DNA from: Flavobacteriales bacterium
GTDB taxonomy: Bacteria > Bacteroidota > Bacteroidia > Flavobacteriales_D > Sanyastnellaceae
Reading direction: 5' to 3'
NCBI GenBank assembly: GCA_023264155.1
Contig: JALQTD010000010.1
Location: forward strand, 1 to 32,277
DNA: 32,277 nt
In this document: one piece after another, positions 1 through 7,535 of the stretch
Layout of the letters: each line of letters starts with the position of its first letter
Position numbering within the stretch: position 1 is the stretch's first letter
The notes under the pieces: generated by a model
Told to the model about the DNA's origin: nothing
Seen by the model: only the letters and a program-made list of their open reading frames with translations
Database searches by the model: none
Program-made: the position numbers and the translations under genes

Positions 1-407
1 GCTCGGTTTTGGTCGGCAGCAAGGCCTTCATTCGGCGCGCGCACCGGGTCCGGAAGGTGATGGGCGGGGGGATGCGCCAAATCGGCGGCCTCGCCGCAGC
101 CTGCCTGCACGCCCTCGACCACCACTTGCCTGCCCTGCACCGCGACCACTCCGCCGCGGCGCAGTGGGGGATCGCCGCCGCTGCCCACCCCGACTTCATC
201 GGCTTCGAACCGGTGGAAACGAACATCGTCATCGCGACCTTGCGGCCGGGATTGGCGGCGGAGGCTGCGGTGGAAGCGATGGGCCGGGCGGGCATCCGCT
301 GCATGGCGTTTGGCCCGACGAAAATCCGGTGGGTGTTCCACCGCGACGTGACCGCCGCTCAGTTGGAACGGGGGCTTGAAGTGTTCGCTGGCCTGCGGTT
401 CGCCTGA
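1..407 (+). CDS. ltaE: L-threonine aldolase (low specificity), C-terminal part
   Basis: This is the 3' end of a gene that begins before the window; the reading frame is open from base 3 to the TGA at 405-407. The residues VGSKAFIRRAHRVRKVMGGG followed by MRQIGGLAAA match the conserved segment after the PLP lysine in threonine aldolases of the beta-eliminating lyase family, which cleave threonine or allo-threonine to glycine and acetaldehyde in the cytoplasm. The C-terminal small domain follows (NIVIATL, then the GIRCMAFGPTKIRWVFHRDV stretch). The catalytic lysine lies upstream and cannot be checked. The gene converges with the secreted-protein gene at 418, leaving only 10 bp and no clear terminator. 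The family is fairly certain; substrate preference is not. Confidence 0.85.
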   Translation, partial: SVLVGSKAFIRRAHRVRKVMGGGMRQIGGLAAACLHALDHHLPALHRDHSAAAQWGIAAAAHPDFIGFEPVETNIVIATLRPGLAAEAAVEAMGRAGIRCMAFGPTKIRWVFHRDVTAAQLERGLEVFAGLRFA

Positions 408-417
408 GTGGGCGCGG

Positions 418-2295
418 TCAGTGGGCGACCTGCAGGCGGTGGGTGACCGGGGTGCCTGAAGCCGTGAGGTAGCGGACGAAGTAGATGCCCGCGGGCCATT
501 CCGCGACGCTGGTGTTTCCGGCGCCTTGGTGCAGGTGGTGGATGGTGCGGCCACGGGCGTCCTGGATTTGGCCCGATGTCGCGCCGGCGGGAAGCTGCCA
601 CTGCAGGGTGTTCGATGCGGGATTTGGCGCCAGTTGGAAGGCCAAATCGCCCACCGCCCCCACCGAATTCGTGCACGAACCGATGGTCAAAATGAGCACG
701 TCCGACGCTTCGCAGCCCTCGCCATTCGCGACGGTCAAGTAGAGCGGATACGTGCCCACGCCCCACTCCCCTGCCTCGATGTACAGGAACTGGTTGATCG
801 ACCCATCTTGCCACGTGTAATCCAACCCCGGCGGTCCGTACAGCAAGAGGTGCTCGTCCAAGCAAATCAAGGTATCCCCGCCCAAGCTGAACTGCAAGGC
901 ATCGCTGGCCACCAACTCCGTCCCTCCTGCAAATGTGCAGCCCGCCTCATCGGTCACGAGCAGGTCGTACCAACCGGCAGCCAACCCCGTGAGGTCCTCC
1001 TCCGCAGACGCAAAGCCGGCAGCGTTCGACCACGCAAACTCGTAGGGAGCAGTGCCCCCCGCCAAGGTCACGTCGATGGCACCGTCCAACGCGCCATCGC
1101 AACTGGGGTCGAGGCCGGCTACATCGAGTTGGAACGGTGCCGGCGCCTCGATGGTCACTTCATCGCTGAACTGCACACCGCAAGCGGTCTCGACGTCCAC
1201 CGTGTACGTTCCCGGAAGCAACCCCGAAGCGTAAGCAGCTTCGAAGGTGCCCGAAGGCCCGGCAATGGTGCATGCAAAGTCCGCCCCACTGCCCGCCAAG
1301 GCCGCGAGCACCTCTCCGTCTGCCACGACCTCCTCGCTAAGGGGGCAATCGATGTCACTCGCGAAAGTCACCAAGGCCGGCGTGGGCGCGGGATTCGAAG
1401 CAATCGCTACTTGGGCCTCGCCGGAGCTCCCCGCCCACCCGTCGAGTTGGATGAAGTAGGTGGCGCCCGCCTCGAGGCAATCAGAATACAACAGGGAGGC
1501 GTAGCCGTTTCCCGGTCCGCATCCGCCAGGAATGTCATCCGCAGCGCCCACCAATTCAAAGGTGGTCCAATCGTCACACGTATCCGCGCGGTACAAGGCC
1601 AATTGCGTGTCCATTGTGGTTCCTTCGATGCAGGTGTTGATGATCACAGGATCGGAGCTGGCCGCGGTGAAGGTCAACCAAACCGAGCGGGCAACGTTGC
1701 CTTCCGAACCGCACCACCAGCCCTGCACGCCGCATCCTCCGAAGGGGTTCGCGCCGGGGGACGGTTCTCCGATTTGGGCCGTGGCCCCCTCCGTGGTAAC
1801 GGAAACCGTGTCCCCGTCCACCGCGATGGCCGCAGCACCGCACGGGCTGTCGTGCTCCACGAAACTCGAAACCGAAGGGGAGAACGACCAGGTGTTGCCG
1901 TCGCCCGTACCATTGTAGGAAGCGATCGGGATGCCATCGGCGTGCAGCTCGAACTTGGTTCCGCCATCGCCGTAGGAATCCACGTGGATGAAATCGTAGG
2001 TACCCTCCGACGGCAAGCAAAACGGTCCGTCCGTTATGATCGCGTTCGATGCATAGGTTTCGGATCCACCGCCGTTGCCTGCGCCATCGCACCCCACCTC
2101 CGTTGAATTGCCTCCGAACGCCCAGGTGGACGTTCCACACGCGTCGCCGGCGTCCACGATTTCCCAGTACACCTCGTAGCCCCAACCGTCCGTGTCCACG
2201 GTGATGGTGAGGGCGGATTCGCCTGCTGGGCATTGGCTGATGGCTGTCGTTGCGGCTGCGATGAAGGCTGCAGTTCCGATTCCTTTCCTTAACAT
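418..2295 (-). CDS. Secreted SprB-repeat protein with T9SS type A sorting domain
   Basis: A predicted 625-residue secreted protein. I chose the ATG at 2295 because it gives a signal peptide (MLRKGIGTAAFIAAATTAIS, cut near SQC); the frame stays open upstream but that extension runs into the divergent promoters. In order: an N-terminal beta-rich region rich in Gly/Asp (about 22-145); a region resembling pre-peptidase C-terminal folds (about 150-300, with QLALYRADTC and YFIQLDGW); a SprB-type repeat (about 385-460, with GGTAPYEFAWSN and YDLLVTDEAGC); an Ig-like segment; and a last ~70 residues with the T9SS sorting pattern (APNPASNTLQW, GIYFVRY). T9SS cargo is exported and usually anchored on the outer membrane. 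Probably an adhesin or surface protein; no catalytic motif is visible. Confidence 0.85.
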   Translation of the reverse strand: MLRKGIGTAAFIAAATTAISQCPAGESALTITVDTDGWGYEVYWEIVDAGDACGTSTWAFGGNSTEVGCDGAGNGGGSETYASNAIITDGPFCLPSEGTYDFIHVDSYGDGGTKFELHADGIPIASYNGTGDGNTWSFSPSVSSFVEHDSPCGAAAIAVDGDTVSVTTEGATAQIGEPSPGANPFGGCGVQGWWCGSEGNVARSVWLTFTAASSDPVIINTCIEGTTMDTQLALYRADTCDDWTTFELVGAADDIPGGCGPGNGYASLLYSDCLEAGATYFIQLDGWAGSSGEAQVAIASNPAPTPALVTFASDIDCPLSEEVVADGEVLAALAGSGADFACTIAGPSGTFEAAYASGLLPGTYTVDVETACGVQFSDEVTIEAPAPFQLDVAGLDPSCDGALDGAIDVTLAGGTAPYEFAWSNAAGFASAEEDLTGLAAGWYDLLVTDEAGCTFAGGTELVASDALQFSLGGDTLICLDEHLLLYGPPGLDYTWQDGSINQFLYIEAGEWGVGTYPLYLTVANGEGCEASDVLILTIGSCTNSVGAVGDLAFQLAPNPASNTLQWQLPAGATSGQIQDARGRTIHHLHQGAGNTSVAEWPAGIYFVRYLTASGTPVTHRLQVAH

Positions 2296-2317
2296 GTTTT
2301 TCAAAACTTTTCGGTCG

Positions 2318-2325
2318 GGAAGATA
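2318..2325 (-). promoter_or_regulatory. Possible -7 element for the SprB/T9SS gene
   Basis: On the minus strand this reads TATCTTCC, a partial match to the Bacteroidota -7 consensus TAnnTTTG, 22 bases before the ATG at 2295. The intervening leader is A-rich (GTTTTGAAAAAC before ATG), as usual for efficient starts in this phylum. No TTG is seen at the -33 position. Confidence 0.3.
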
Positions 2326-2333
2326 GGGCAGGA

Positions 2334-2364
2334 TTGGATTGCGGTCTTCGCATTCATAGATTCG
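2334..2364 (+). promoter_or_regulatory. Promoter of yaaA (TTG-N20-TAGATTCG)
   Basis: TTG at 2334-2336 and TAGATTCG at 2357-2364 are separated by 20 bases, close to the Bacteroidota -33/-7 pattern TTG-N19-TAnnTTTG. The element lies 27 bases before the yaaA ATG and back to back with the minus-strand promoter for the SprB gene, so the 96-bp gap serves both directions. Confidence 0.45.
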
Positions 2365-2391
2365 CCGTTTGCTCTGACCAAATCGCGTACC

Positions 2392-3168
2392 ATGCTCGTC
2401 CTGCTCTCTCCTGCCAAAACCATCCAATGCGCTGCCAACGAGCACGCCCCATCGGCATCGCAGCCGGTGTTTTTGGAGGATGCGGCGTACTTAGTGAACA
2501 AGCTCGCCAAGCTGTCCGCGAAAAAGCTCGGGGTGATGATGCACATCAGTGCTGAGCTCGCCGAGCTCAATGCGGAACGCTACGCGGCGTGGTCACTGCC
2601 ATTTCATCCCGGAAATGCGCGGCCTTGCATCACGTGCTTCCAGGGCGAGGTGTACCGCGGGTTGGACGCCGCGACGATGCAGGAACCGGATTTGGCCTTC
2701 GCCCAGCAGCACCTGCGCATTCTCAGTGGCCTGTATGGCATCTTGCGGCCGATGGACCTCATGCAGCCCTACCGGCTGGAGATGGGGACCAAATGGACCA
2801 TCACCCCTTCCAAACCGAACCTCTACGCCTACTGGGGCGACCGGATTGCCCGATCGCTCGAGGAAGAAGGGGCGCAGGCGGTGGTGAATTTGGCTAGCCA
2901 AGAATACAGCAAGGCGGTGCAACGGAAGGTGCTCACGTGCCCGGTCATCGACATCGAATTCAAGGACCTCGTGCGCGGGGAACTCAAGGTGGTCGGGACG
3001 TACGCGAAGCTCGCCCGCGGCCAGATGGCTCGTTTCATTGTCAAAGAACGGATCACCGAACCCGAACAACTCAAGCAATTTACCGGCGGCGGATACGCAT
3101 TCACGCCGGCTGAATCCTCAAATCACACGTGGGTCTTTACACGCGACCCGCATGCTAAATCTACCTGA
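2392..3168 (+). CDS. yaaA: Peroxide stress protein YaaA family (DUF328)
   Basis: A 258-residue cytoplasmic protein that opens with MLVLLSPAKTIQ, the family signature (E. coli YaaA begins MLILISPAKTL). Other conserved stretches are PAMTCF-like RPCITCFQGEVYRGLD, LSGLYGILRPMDLMQPYRLE MG-type residues, VVNLASQEYSKAV and GTYAKLARGQMARFI. E. coli YaaA limits free iron and protects DNA and proteins during hydrogen peroxide stress; a DNA-binding role has been described for the family. Length is normal. Its TGA shares one base with the ATG of the FKBP gene (TGATG at 3166-3170), which suggests translational coupling of the two. Confidence 0.93.
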   Translation: MLVLLSPAKTIQCAANEHAPSASQPVFLEDAAYLVNKLAKLSAKKLGVMMHISAELAELNAERYAAWSLPFHPGNARPCITCFQGEVYRGLDAATMQEPDLAFAQQHLRILSGLYGILRPMDLMQPYRLEMGTKWTITPSKPNLYAYWGDRIARSLEEEGAQAVVNLASQEYSKAVQRKVLTCPVIDIEFKDLVRGELKVVGTYAKLARGQMARFIVKERITEPEQLKQFTGGGYAFTPAESSNHTWVFTRDPHAKST

Positions 3169-3860
3169 TGTTTACATCCAACTTTCCCGCCCTCGCCACT
3201 GTGGCTTTGGGCTTATTCATCATGACGGGCTGCGCGCAATCGCAGGATTCCTCGTCCCAAGAAACCACCACTGAAATGAGTGAATTGAGCTACGCATTCG
3301 GCGTACTGTTTGCCAACAACTTGCAACAAGAGGGCTTGTCCGACATCGACACCGATGCGGTGGCACGCGGATTTGCCGAGCAATTTGGCGGCACCGCGAC
3401 CATGACCATGGAAGAAGTGAACACGGTGTTGAGCGAAGGCATGAAGGCCATGCGCGAGGCCCAAAGCGCTGAATACTTGGCCGAGTGCCAGGCCTTCCTC
3501 GACAACAACGCCAAGCAATCGGGCGTTCAAGTGACCGCCTCTGGACTGCAATACGAGCACTTGGTGGAAGGCGACGGCGCCTCCCCCACGGAGAGCTCGA
3601 CGGTCACGGTTCACTACCGCGGCACGTTGATTGACGGAACCGAGTTCGACTCGAGCTACAAGCGGGGCGAAACCATCAGCTTCCCGCTGAGCGGCGTCAT
3701 CGCTGGCTGGACTGAAGGGCTGCAACTGATGAAGGTCGGGGGCAAGACGCGCTTTGTGATCCCCCATGATTTGGCCTATGGTGCGAACCCGAATCCGAAC
3801 AGCCCCATCCCGCCGTACGCCACCCTCGTATTTGAAGTGGAGCTTTTCGAAGTCAAGTAA
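3168..3860 (+). CDS. FKBP-type peptidyl-prolyl isomerase lipoprotein
   Basis: A 230-residue envelope protein. The N-terminus has a hydrophobic segment and a lipobox (FIMTGC, Cys22), so it is probably lipidated. Residues ~35-120 form a helical FKBP-N/FkpA/Mip-like dimerisation domain starting with ELSYAFGVLFANNL. Residues ~125-230 are the FKBP catalytic domain (VTVHYRGTLIDGTEFDSSY, GVIAGWTEGLQLMKVGGK, IPPYATLVFEVELFEV), with the hydrophobic pocket residues typical of active enzymes. Such proteins isomerise prolyl bonds and help fold periplasmic or outer-membrane proteins. It overlaps yaaA by one base and is followed by a strong terminator. Confidence 0.93.
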   Translation: MFTSNFPALATVALGLFIMTGCAQSQDSSSQETTTEMSELSYAFGVLFANNLQQEGLSDIDTDAVARGFAEQFGGTATMTMEEVNTVLSEGMKAMREAQSAEYLAECQAFLDNNAKQSGVQVTASGLQYEHLVEGDGASPTESSTVTVHYRGTLIDGTEFDSSYKRGETISFPLSGVIAGWTEGLQLMKVGGKTRFVIPHDLAYGANPNPNSPIPPYATLVFEVELFEVK

Positions 3861-3880
3861 TTGACCGCTCACATGAATGA

Positions 3881-3926
3881 AACCTTGATGGATTTCCCGC
3901 GTAAAGGGAGCCATCAAGGTTTTTTT
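3881..3926 (+). terminator. Intrinsic terminator after the FKBP gene, touching the next start codon
   Basis: The arms AACCTTGATGG (3881-3891) and CCATCAAGGTT (3911-3921) pair perfectly over 11 bp; an inner TCCC/GGGA pair is possible in the 19-base loop. A run of T follows to 3926. The ATG of the next gene begins at 3928, so the hairpin and U-tract fill the whole region where a leader would be. Confidence 0.85.
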
Positions 3927-3927
3927 C

Positions 3928-6204
3928 ATGAACCCATTCTACTCCCTCCTTTCCGTTGTTCGCGCCACTGGCGTGATGTTGTGTTTGCTCTGTGCGGTTC
4001 CGCTGCACGGCCAGCTCACTACCGAGGAATCCAAGGCCCCGATCGCTGTGACGCTTGGGGACTACACGCCCGACCGGGGACTCGCCTGTCCGGCGGATGG
4101 CGAATTGCAGTCCCGCGAAGGGGCCGCGCGCCGCTCGTACGAGCGTTTCGAGGCCGCTGTGCACGATCAAATCAATCGCGACCGTTTCCGGGTTTACAGC
4201 GGGACGCGGCCTGCGGAGGCCGTCTTGGAATTGCCCGTGGTGGTGCATGTGCTGCACCGGGGCGAGGCCGTAGGGGAAGCCTTTAACCTGGGATACGACC
4301 AAATCGCGAGCGCCCTCGACGCGCTGAACGCGGACTTTGCGAACGCCTCGGGCATCGACACGGGCATCCGCTTTGCATGGGCCCGCCGGGACCCGGATGG
4401 CCGCCCAACCACCGGCATCGTGCGCCATGCGGTGGAAGATCGCACCGCCTTGAATGCCGCGGAATGGATGCCGGAACTGGGGTGGGACACCAAGCGCTAC
4501 ATCAACATCTACGTGCTGCCAAGCATGGGGGATTTGGAATGGAAAGGCCGGACCATCGGTGCTTCCATGGACCAAGCGCCTTTCGGCATTGCTGTTGCTG
4601 CGCGTGCTTTCGGCACGGAGGGCTGGGTGGATGCGTGGACGGCTGAAAACCGCACCCTGACCCACCAGATGGGGCATTACCTCGGATTGCGGCACGTGTA
4701 CGCGCCGGTTGAAGGGCGTCCGGAAGATTGCTTCCACACAGGAGATGGCGTTTGCGACACGCCGCCATCTGAGCAGCGCACCCAATGCGTTTCCTCCGGG
4801 GACGAAGCGGACCACAACCACATGGATGCGTTGCCCGGTGTATGCCGCAACCACTTCACTCCTGGTCAAAAAGAACGCATGCGCGCAACGGTGATCGCCA
4901 TCTTGCCCGAACTGCTTGAACCGACCACCACGGACCCCCTGGCCTCGCTCGATGGAGCCATTACGGAAGTGGGGGTAGATGATTTGGCCTGCTCCGCAGA
5001 AGGCAAGCCCTGGGTGGAGCTGGCGAACCTCGGTACAACGCCCATCGATTCGGCGGTCGTTCGTGTGCAATTGAACAGCCGCGAGGCCTATCCCGTTTTC
5101 TGGGGTGGCAAGTTGCTGCCGGGCGGGCGCGTGCGCATCTACGCCCCGACCATGGCCATCGGCTACGGGCCTTTTGCCCTCACGGCATCGTTGGAATTGC
5201 CCGTGGAAAACGGGCGGAATGCGGCGGACCGCGAAAACGCCTTTGTCCAACTGGAAGGGTATTTGGCGAACAACGAATCCGTCTACAGCGGGGAAAACCT
5301 GCCGGGCAATCGCTTGGAAATGGCTTTGGCGCCGGATGCCTTCGGCGATGAAGTGCACTGGATTTTGTCGGACCAAGCTGGCACGGAATGGGCGCATTCG
5401 GCCCCTTACCCCATCGGCAAGGCGGGCATTCCCGTCCAGCAAACGGTCTGCGTGCCGGCGGGGTGTTACCGCATCGAATTGTCCGATGCCGGCGGCGATG
5501 GCCTGAATGGCCCCAACACGTGGTACGAATTGCGCTCGGCCGGTGGGGACATCTTGACCTCAGGCCAAGGGGATTACGGGGCAGGCACTTCAGCTTCGTT
5601 CTGTGTGTCCTACGTGGAACCTGAGCGCTGCATGGACGCAAACCTGAACGGGGTCTGCGATGCTGAAGAACGGATGGGCTGCACGGACCCCATGGGCTGC
5701 AATTACGATCCGCAAGCCACTTACCTGACGGAATGCGCGCTGCCCGAATTCGGCCGCGATTGCTCCGGTGAGTGCCTCGGGGATGCCGATGAAGATGGCA
5801 TCTGCGACCAGCTCGAATGGGTGGGATGCCAAGACCCGCGCGCCTGCAATTACGACGACAAAGCCACCGATCCCGGTGCTTGCGACTACGGGGACTGCGA
5901 AGGGTCGGCTGAATCGCTCGGCGATCAGGCCGCAGCCCGCGAAATCAAGTTGTTCCCGAACCCGTCTTATGAACAGCCACCGGTTTGGACCGTGGAGGGC
6001 TTTGAGCGGGATGGCATGCGGGCGCGGTTGTTCTCGCCAAGCGGGGTGCTGGTCTGGGAAGCGGTGACCGAGCGCGAGGCCGATGGGCGCCACCGCTTGC
6101 GGACCAACACCTGGATTGCGAGCGGCGCCTACATCTTGGAACTCTCGGCAGCCGACTACGAATACCCCGTGGCCCCTTCGGTCTTGCACGTCCGGGTGCG
6201 CTAA
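3928..6204 (+). CDS. Secreted M43 (pappalysin/cytophagalysin)-like protein with HQxxH in place of HExxH
   Basis: A 758-residue secreted protein with a signal peptide (cut near LHGQ). Residues ~95-330 match the zinc metallopeptidase family M43, starting at LELPVVVHVLHRGE. The zinc motif reads HQMGHYLGLRH (residues 246-256): the three zinc histidines are kept, but the catalytic Glu is Gln247 (codon CAG at 4666-4668). The Met-turn region is NHMDALPG rather than the usual YMDY. After it come Ig-like and Gly/Asp-rich segments, two Cys-rich repeats (GCTDPMGCNYD, GCQDPRACNYD) separated by a DADEDGICD Ca-binding-like stretch, and a T9SS sorting domain from ~672 (LFPNPSYEQPP, SGAYILEL). Start choice: no other ATG/GTG/TTG lies between the in-frame stop at 3886 and this ATG. 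By analogy with E-to-Q mutants, it is probably catalytically dead and may bind rather than cut. Confidence 0.85.
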   Translation: MNPFYSLLSVVRATGVMLCLLCAVPLHGQLTTEESKAPIAVTLGDYTPDRGLACPADGELQSREGAARRSYERFEAAVHDQINRDRFRVYSGTRPAEAVLELPVVVHVLHRGEAVGEAFNLGYDQIASALDALNADFANASGIDTGIRFAWARRDPDGRPTTGIVRHAVEDRTALNAAEWMPELGWDTKRYINIYVLPSMGDLEWKGRTIGASMDQAPFGIAVAARAFGTEGWVDAWTAENRTLTHQMGHYLGLRHVYAPVEGRPEDCFHTGDGVCDTPPSEQRTQCVSSGDEADHNHMDALPGVCRNHFTPGQKERMRATVIAILPELLEPTTTDPLASLDGAITEVGVDDLACSAEGKPWVELANLGTTPIDSAVVRVQLNSREAYPVFWGGKLLPGGRVRIYAPTMAIGYGPFALTASLELPVENGRNAADRENAFVQLEGYLANNESVYSGENLPGNRLEMALAPDAFGDEVHWILSDQAGTEWAHSAPYPIGKAGIPVQQTVCVPAGCYRIELSDAGGDGLNGPNTWYELRSAGGDILTSGQGDYGAGTSASFCVSYVEPERCMDANLNGVCDAEERMGCTDPMGCNYDPQATYLTECALPEFGRDCSGECLGDADEDGICDQLEWVGCQDPRACNYDDKATDPGACDYGDCEGSAESLGDQAAAREIKLFPNPSYEQPPVWTVEGFERDGMRARLFSPSGVLVWEAVTEREADGRHRLRTNTWIASGAYILELSAADYEYPVAPSVLHVRVR

Positions 6205-6244
6205 GAAAGTCCCCTGCGCCGTGCCAAAAACACGGCTGAATCCG

Positions 6245-6251
6245 TAGTTTG
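6245..6251 (+). promoter_or_regulatory. Possible -7 element of the DUF819 gene
   Basis: TAGTTTG resembles TAnnTTTG with a one-base-shorter spacer. The TA lies 13 bases before the ATG at 6258, one base further than in the five strict cases listed in the findings. Weak -33 region. Confidence 0.35.
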
Positions 6252-6257
6252 CGCCCC

Positions 6258-7535
6258 ATGACTGCTTTGATCACCAACGACGCGGTGGTGCTCGGCTTGC
6301 TCTTGGCCGTTTTGGCCTTGGTCTTCCACACGAGCCGCCTTCCACAATTCGCGAAATTCTACCGCATTGTCCCTTCCTTGCTGCTGTGCTATTTCCTGCC
6401 GGCGCTGTTGAATTCCGCGGGGATCATCGATGGCGAATCTTCGTCCCTTTATTTCGTAGCGTCCCGGTATTTGCTCCCGGCGAGTTTGGTGCTGTTGTGT
6501 TTGAGCATCGACTTGAAGGGCATCTGGAACCTGGGGCCCAAAGCACTGATCATGTTTTTCACCGCCACGGTGGGGATTGTCATCGGTGGCCCCGTGGCCC
6601 TGAAACTTGTCAGCTTCATTGAACCCGCTGTGTTGGGTGGCGACGATCCTGAAGCCTTTTGGCGCGGCCTGTCCACTGTGGCGGGTTCTTGGATTGGCGG
6701 CGGCGCGAACCAAGCGGCCCTGAAAGAAATCTCGCAAACCACGGACGACCAGTTCAGTGCCATGCTCATCGTGGACGTTTTCGTCGCCAACCTGTGGATG
6801 CCGTTCCTCCTCGTCGGAGCCGGAATGAGCGCCGTACTGGACCGCAAGCTGAAGGCGGACGCGAGTGCGGTGACCGCGTTGAAGGAAAAGGTGGAGCAGT
6901 TTTCGATGAGCATCGCTCGGAATCCGTCCTTTGCGGACCTCATGGTCATTTGCGGTTTGGCTTTCGGATCCGTGGCCTTGGCTCACGTGGGCGCGGATGG
7001 ACTGGGGCCGTTGTTCGCGGATTGGTTTGGCCAAATCAAAGCCGCCAACCCTTCCAGCTTCGTGGTCTACCTCTCCAGCTTGGAACAGGGCTTCTTCTGG
7101 ATCGTCGTGCTGGCCACCGCCATCGGCATCGGCCTGAGCTTCACCCCTGCCCGGTCCTATGAAGGCGCTGGCGCGAGTAAAATCGGGAGCGTCTTCTTGT
7201 ACGTCTTGGTGGCCACCATCGGAATGAAAATGAACCTGCGCGAGCTGTATCACCAGTGGGACGTTTACTGGTCGGTCATCTTGATCGGCTTGATTTGGAT
7301 GGCCGTTCACATCATCACGCTGTTGGCGGTGGCCAAATGGATCAAAGCCCCCTTCTTTTTCGTCGCTGTGGGCTCCCAAGCCAATGTGGGCGGGGCCGCA
7401 TCTGCCCCGATTGTGGCCAGTGCATTCTCCCCGGCCTTGGCCCCCGTAGGCGTCCTCTTAGCTGTCCTCGGATACGCGGTCGGTACGGTCGGCGCGATCG
7501 TTTGCATGGAGCTCATGCACGCGATTTCGATGTAG
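6258..7535 (+). CDS. DUF819 family integral membrane protein (putative transporter)
   Basis: A 425-residue inner-membrane protein with about ten to twelve hydrophobic segments (for example LLLAVLALVF, ALIMFFTATVGIVIGGPVAL, SVFLYVLVATIGM, VGVLLAVLGYAVGTVGAIV). Conserved blocks such as GSWIGGGANQAAL and GSQANVGGAASAPIVA are typical of the DUF819 (YjcL-like) family, whose small-residue repeats resemble those of transporters with two inverted halves. Substrate is unknown. I prefer ATG 6258 over the TTG at 6249 because it sits properly behind the promoter-like box. The 3' end overlaps the convergent gene 7458-8777 by 78 bp. Confidence 0.88.
   Translation: MTALITNDAVVLGLLLAVLALVFHTSRLPQFAKFYRIVPSLLLCYFLPALLNSAGIIDGESSSLYFVASRYLLPASLVLLCLSIDLKGIWNLGPKALIMFFTATVGIVIGGPVALKLVSFIEPAVLGGDDPEAFWRGLSTVAGSWIGGGANQAALKEISQTTDDQFSAMLIVDVFVANLWMPFLLVGAGMSAVLDRKLKADASAVTALKEKVEQFSMSIARNPSFADLMVICGLAFGSVALAHVGADGLGPLFADWFGQIKAANPSSFVVYLSSLEQGFFWIVVLATAIGIGLSFTPARSYEGAGASKIGSVFLYVLVATIGMKMNLRELYHQWDVYWSVILIGLIWMAVHIITLLAVAKWIKAPFFFVAVGSQANVGGAASAPIVASAFSPALAPVGVLLAVLGYAVGTVGAIVCMELMHAISM

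Noticed and set aside
526-2106. A 526-codon open frame on the plus strand opposite the SprB/T9SS gene
   Set aside because: Antisense shadow: the sequence is low-complexity, Arg/His/Gln-rich, lacks any family motif, while the minus strand shows signal peptide, SprB and T9SS domains.
3853-5442. A 529-codon minus-strand frame opposite the M43-like gene
   Set aside because: Antisense to a well-supported gene; composition is His/Arg/Gly-rich with no recognisable domain.
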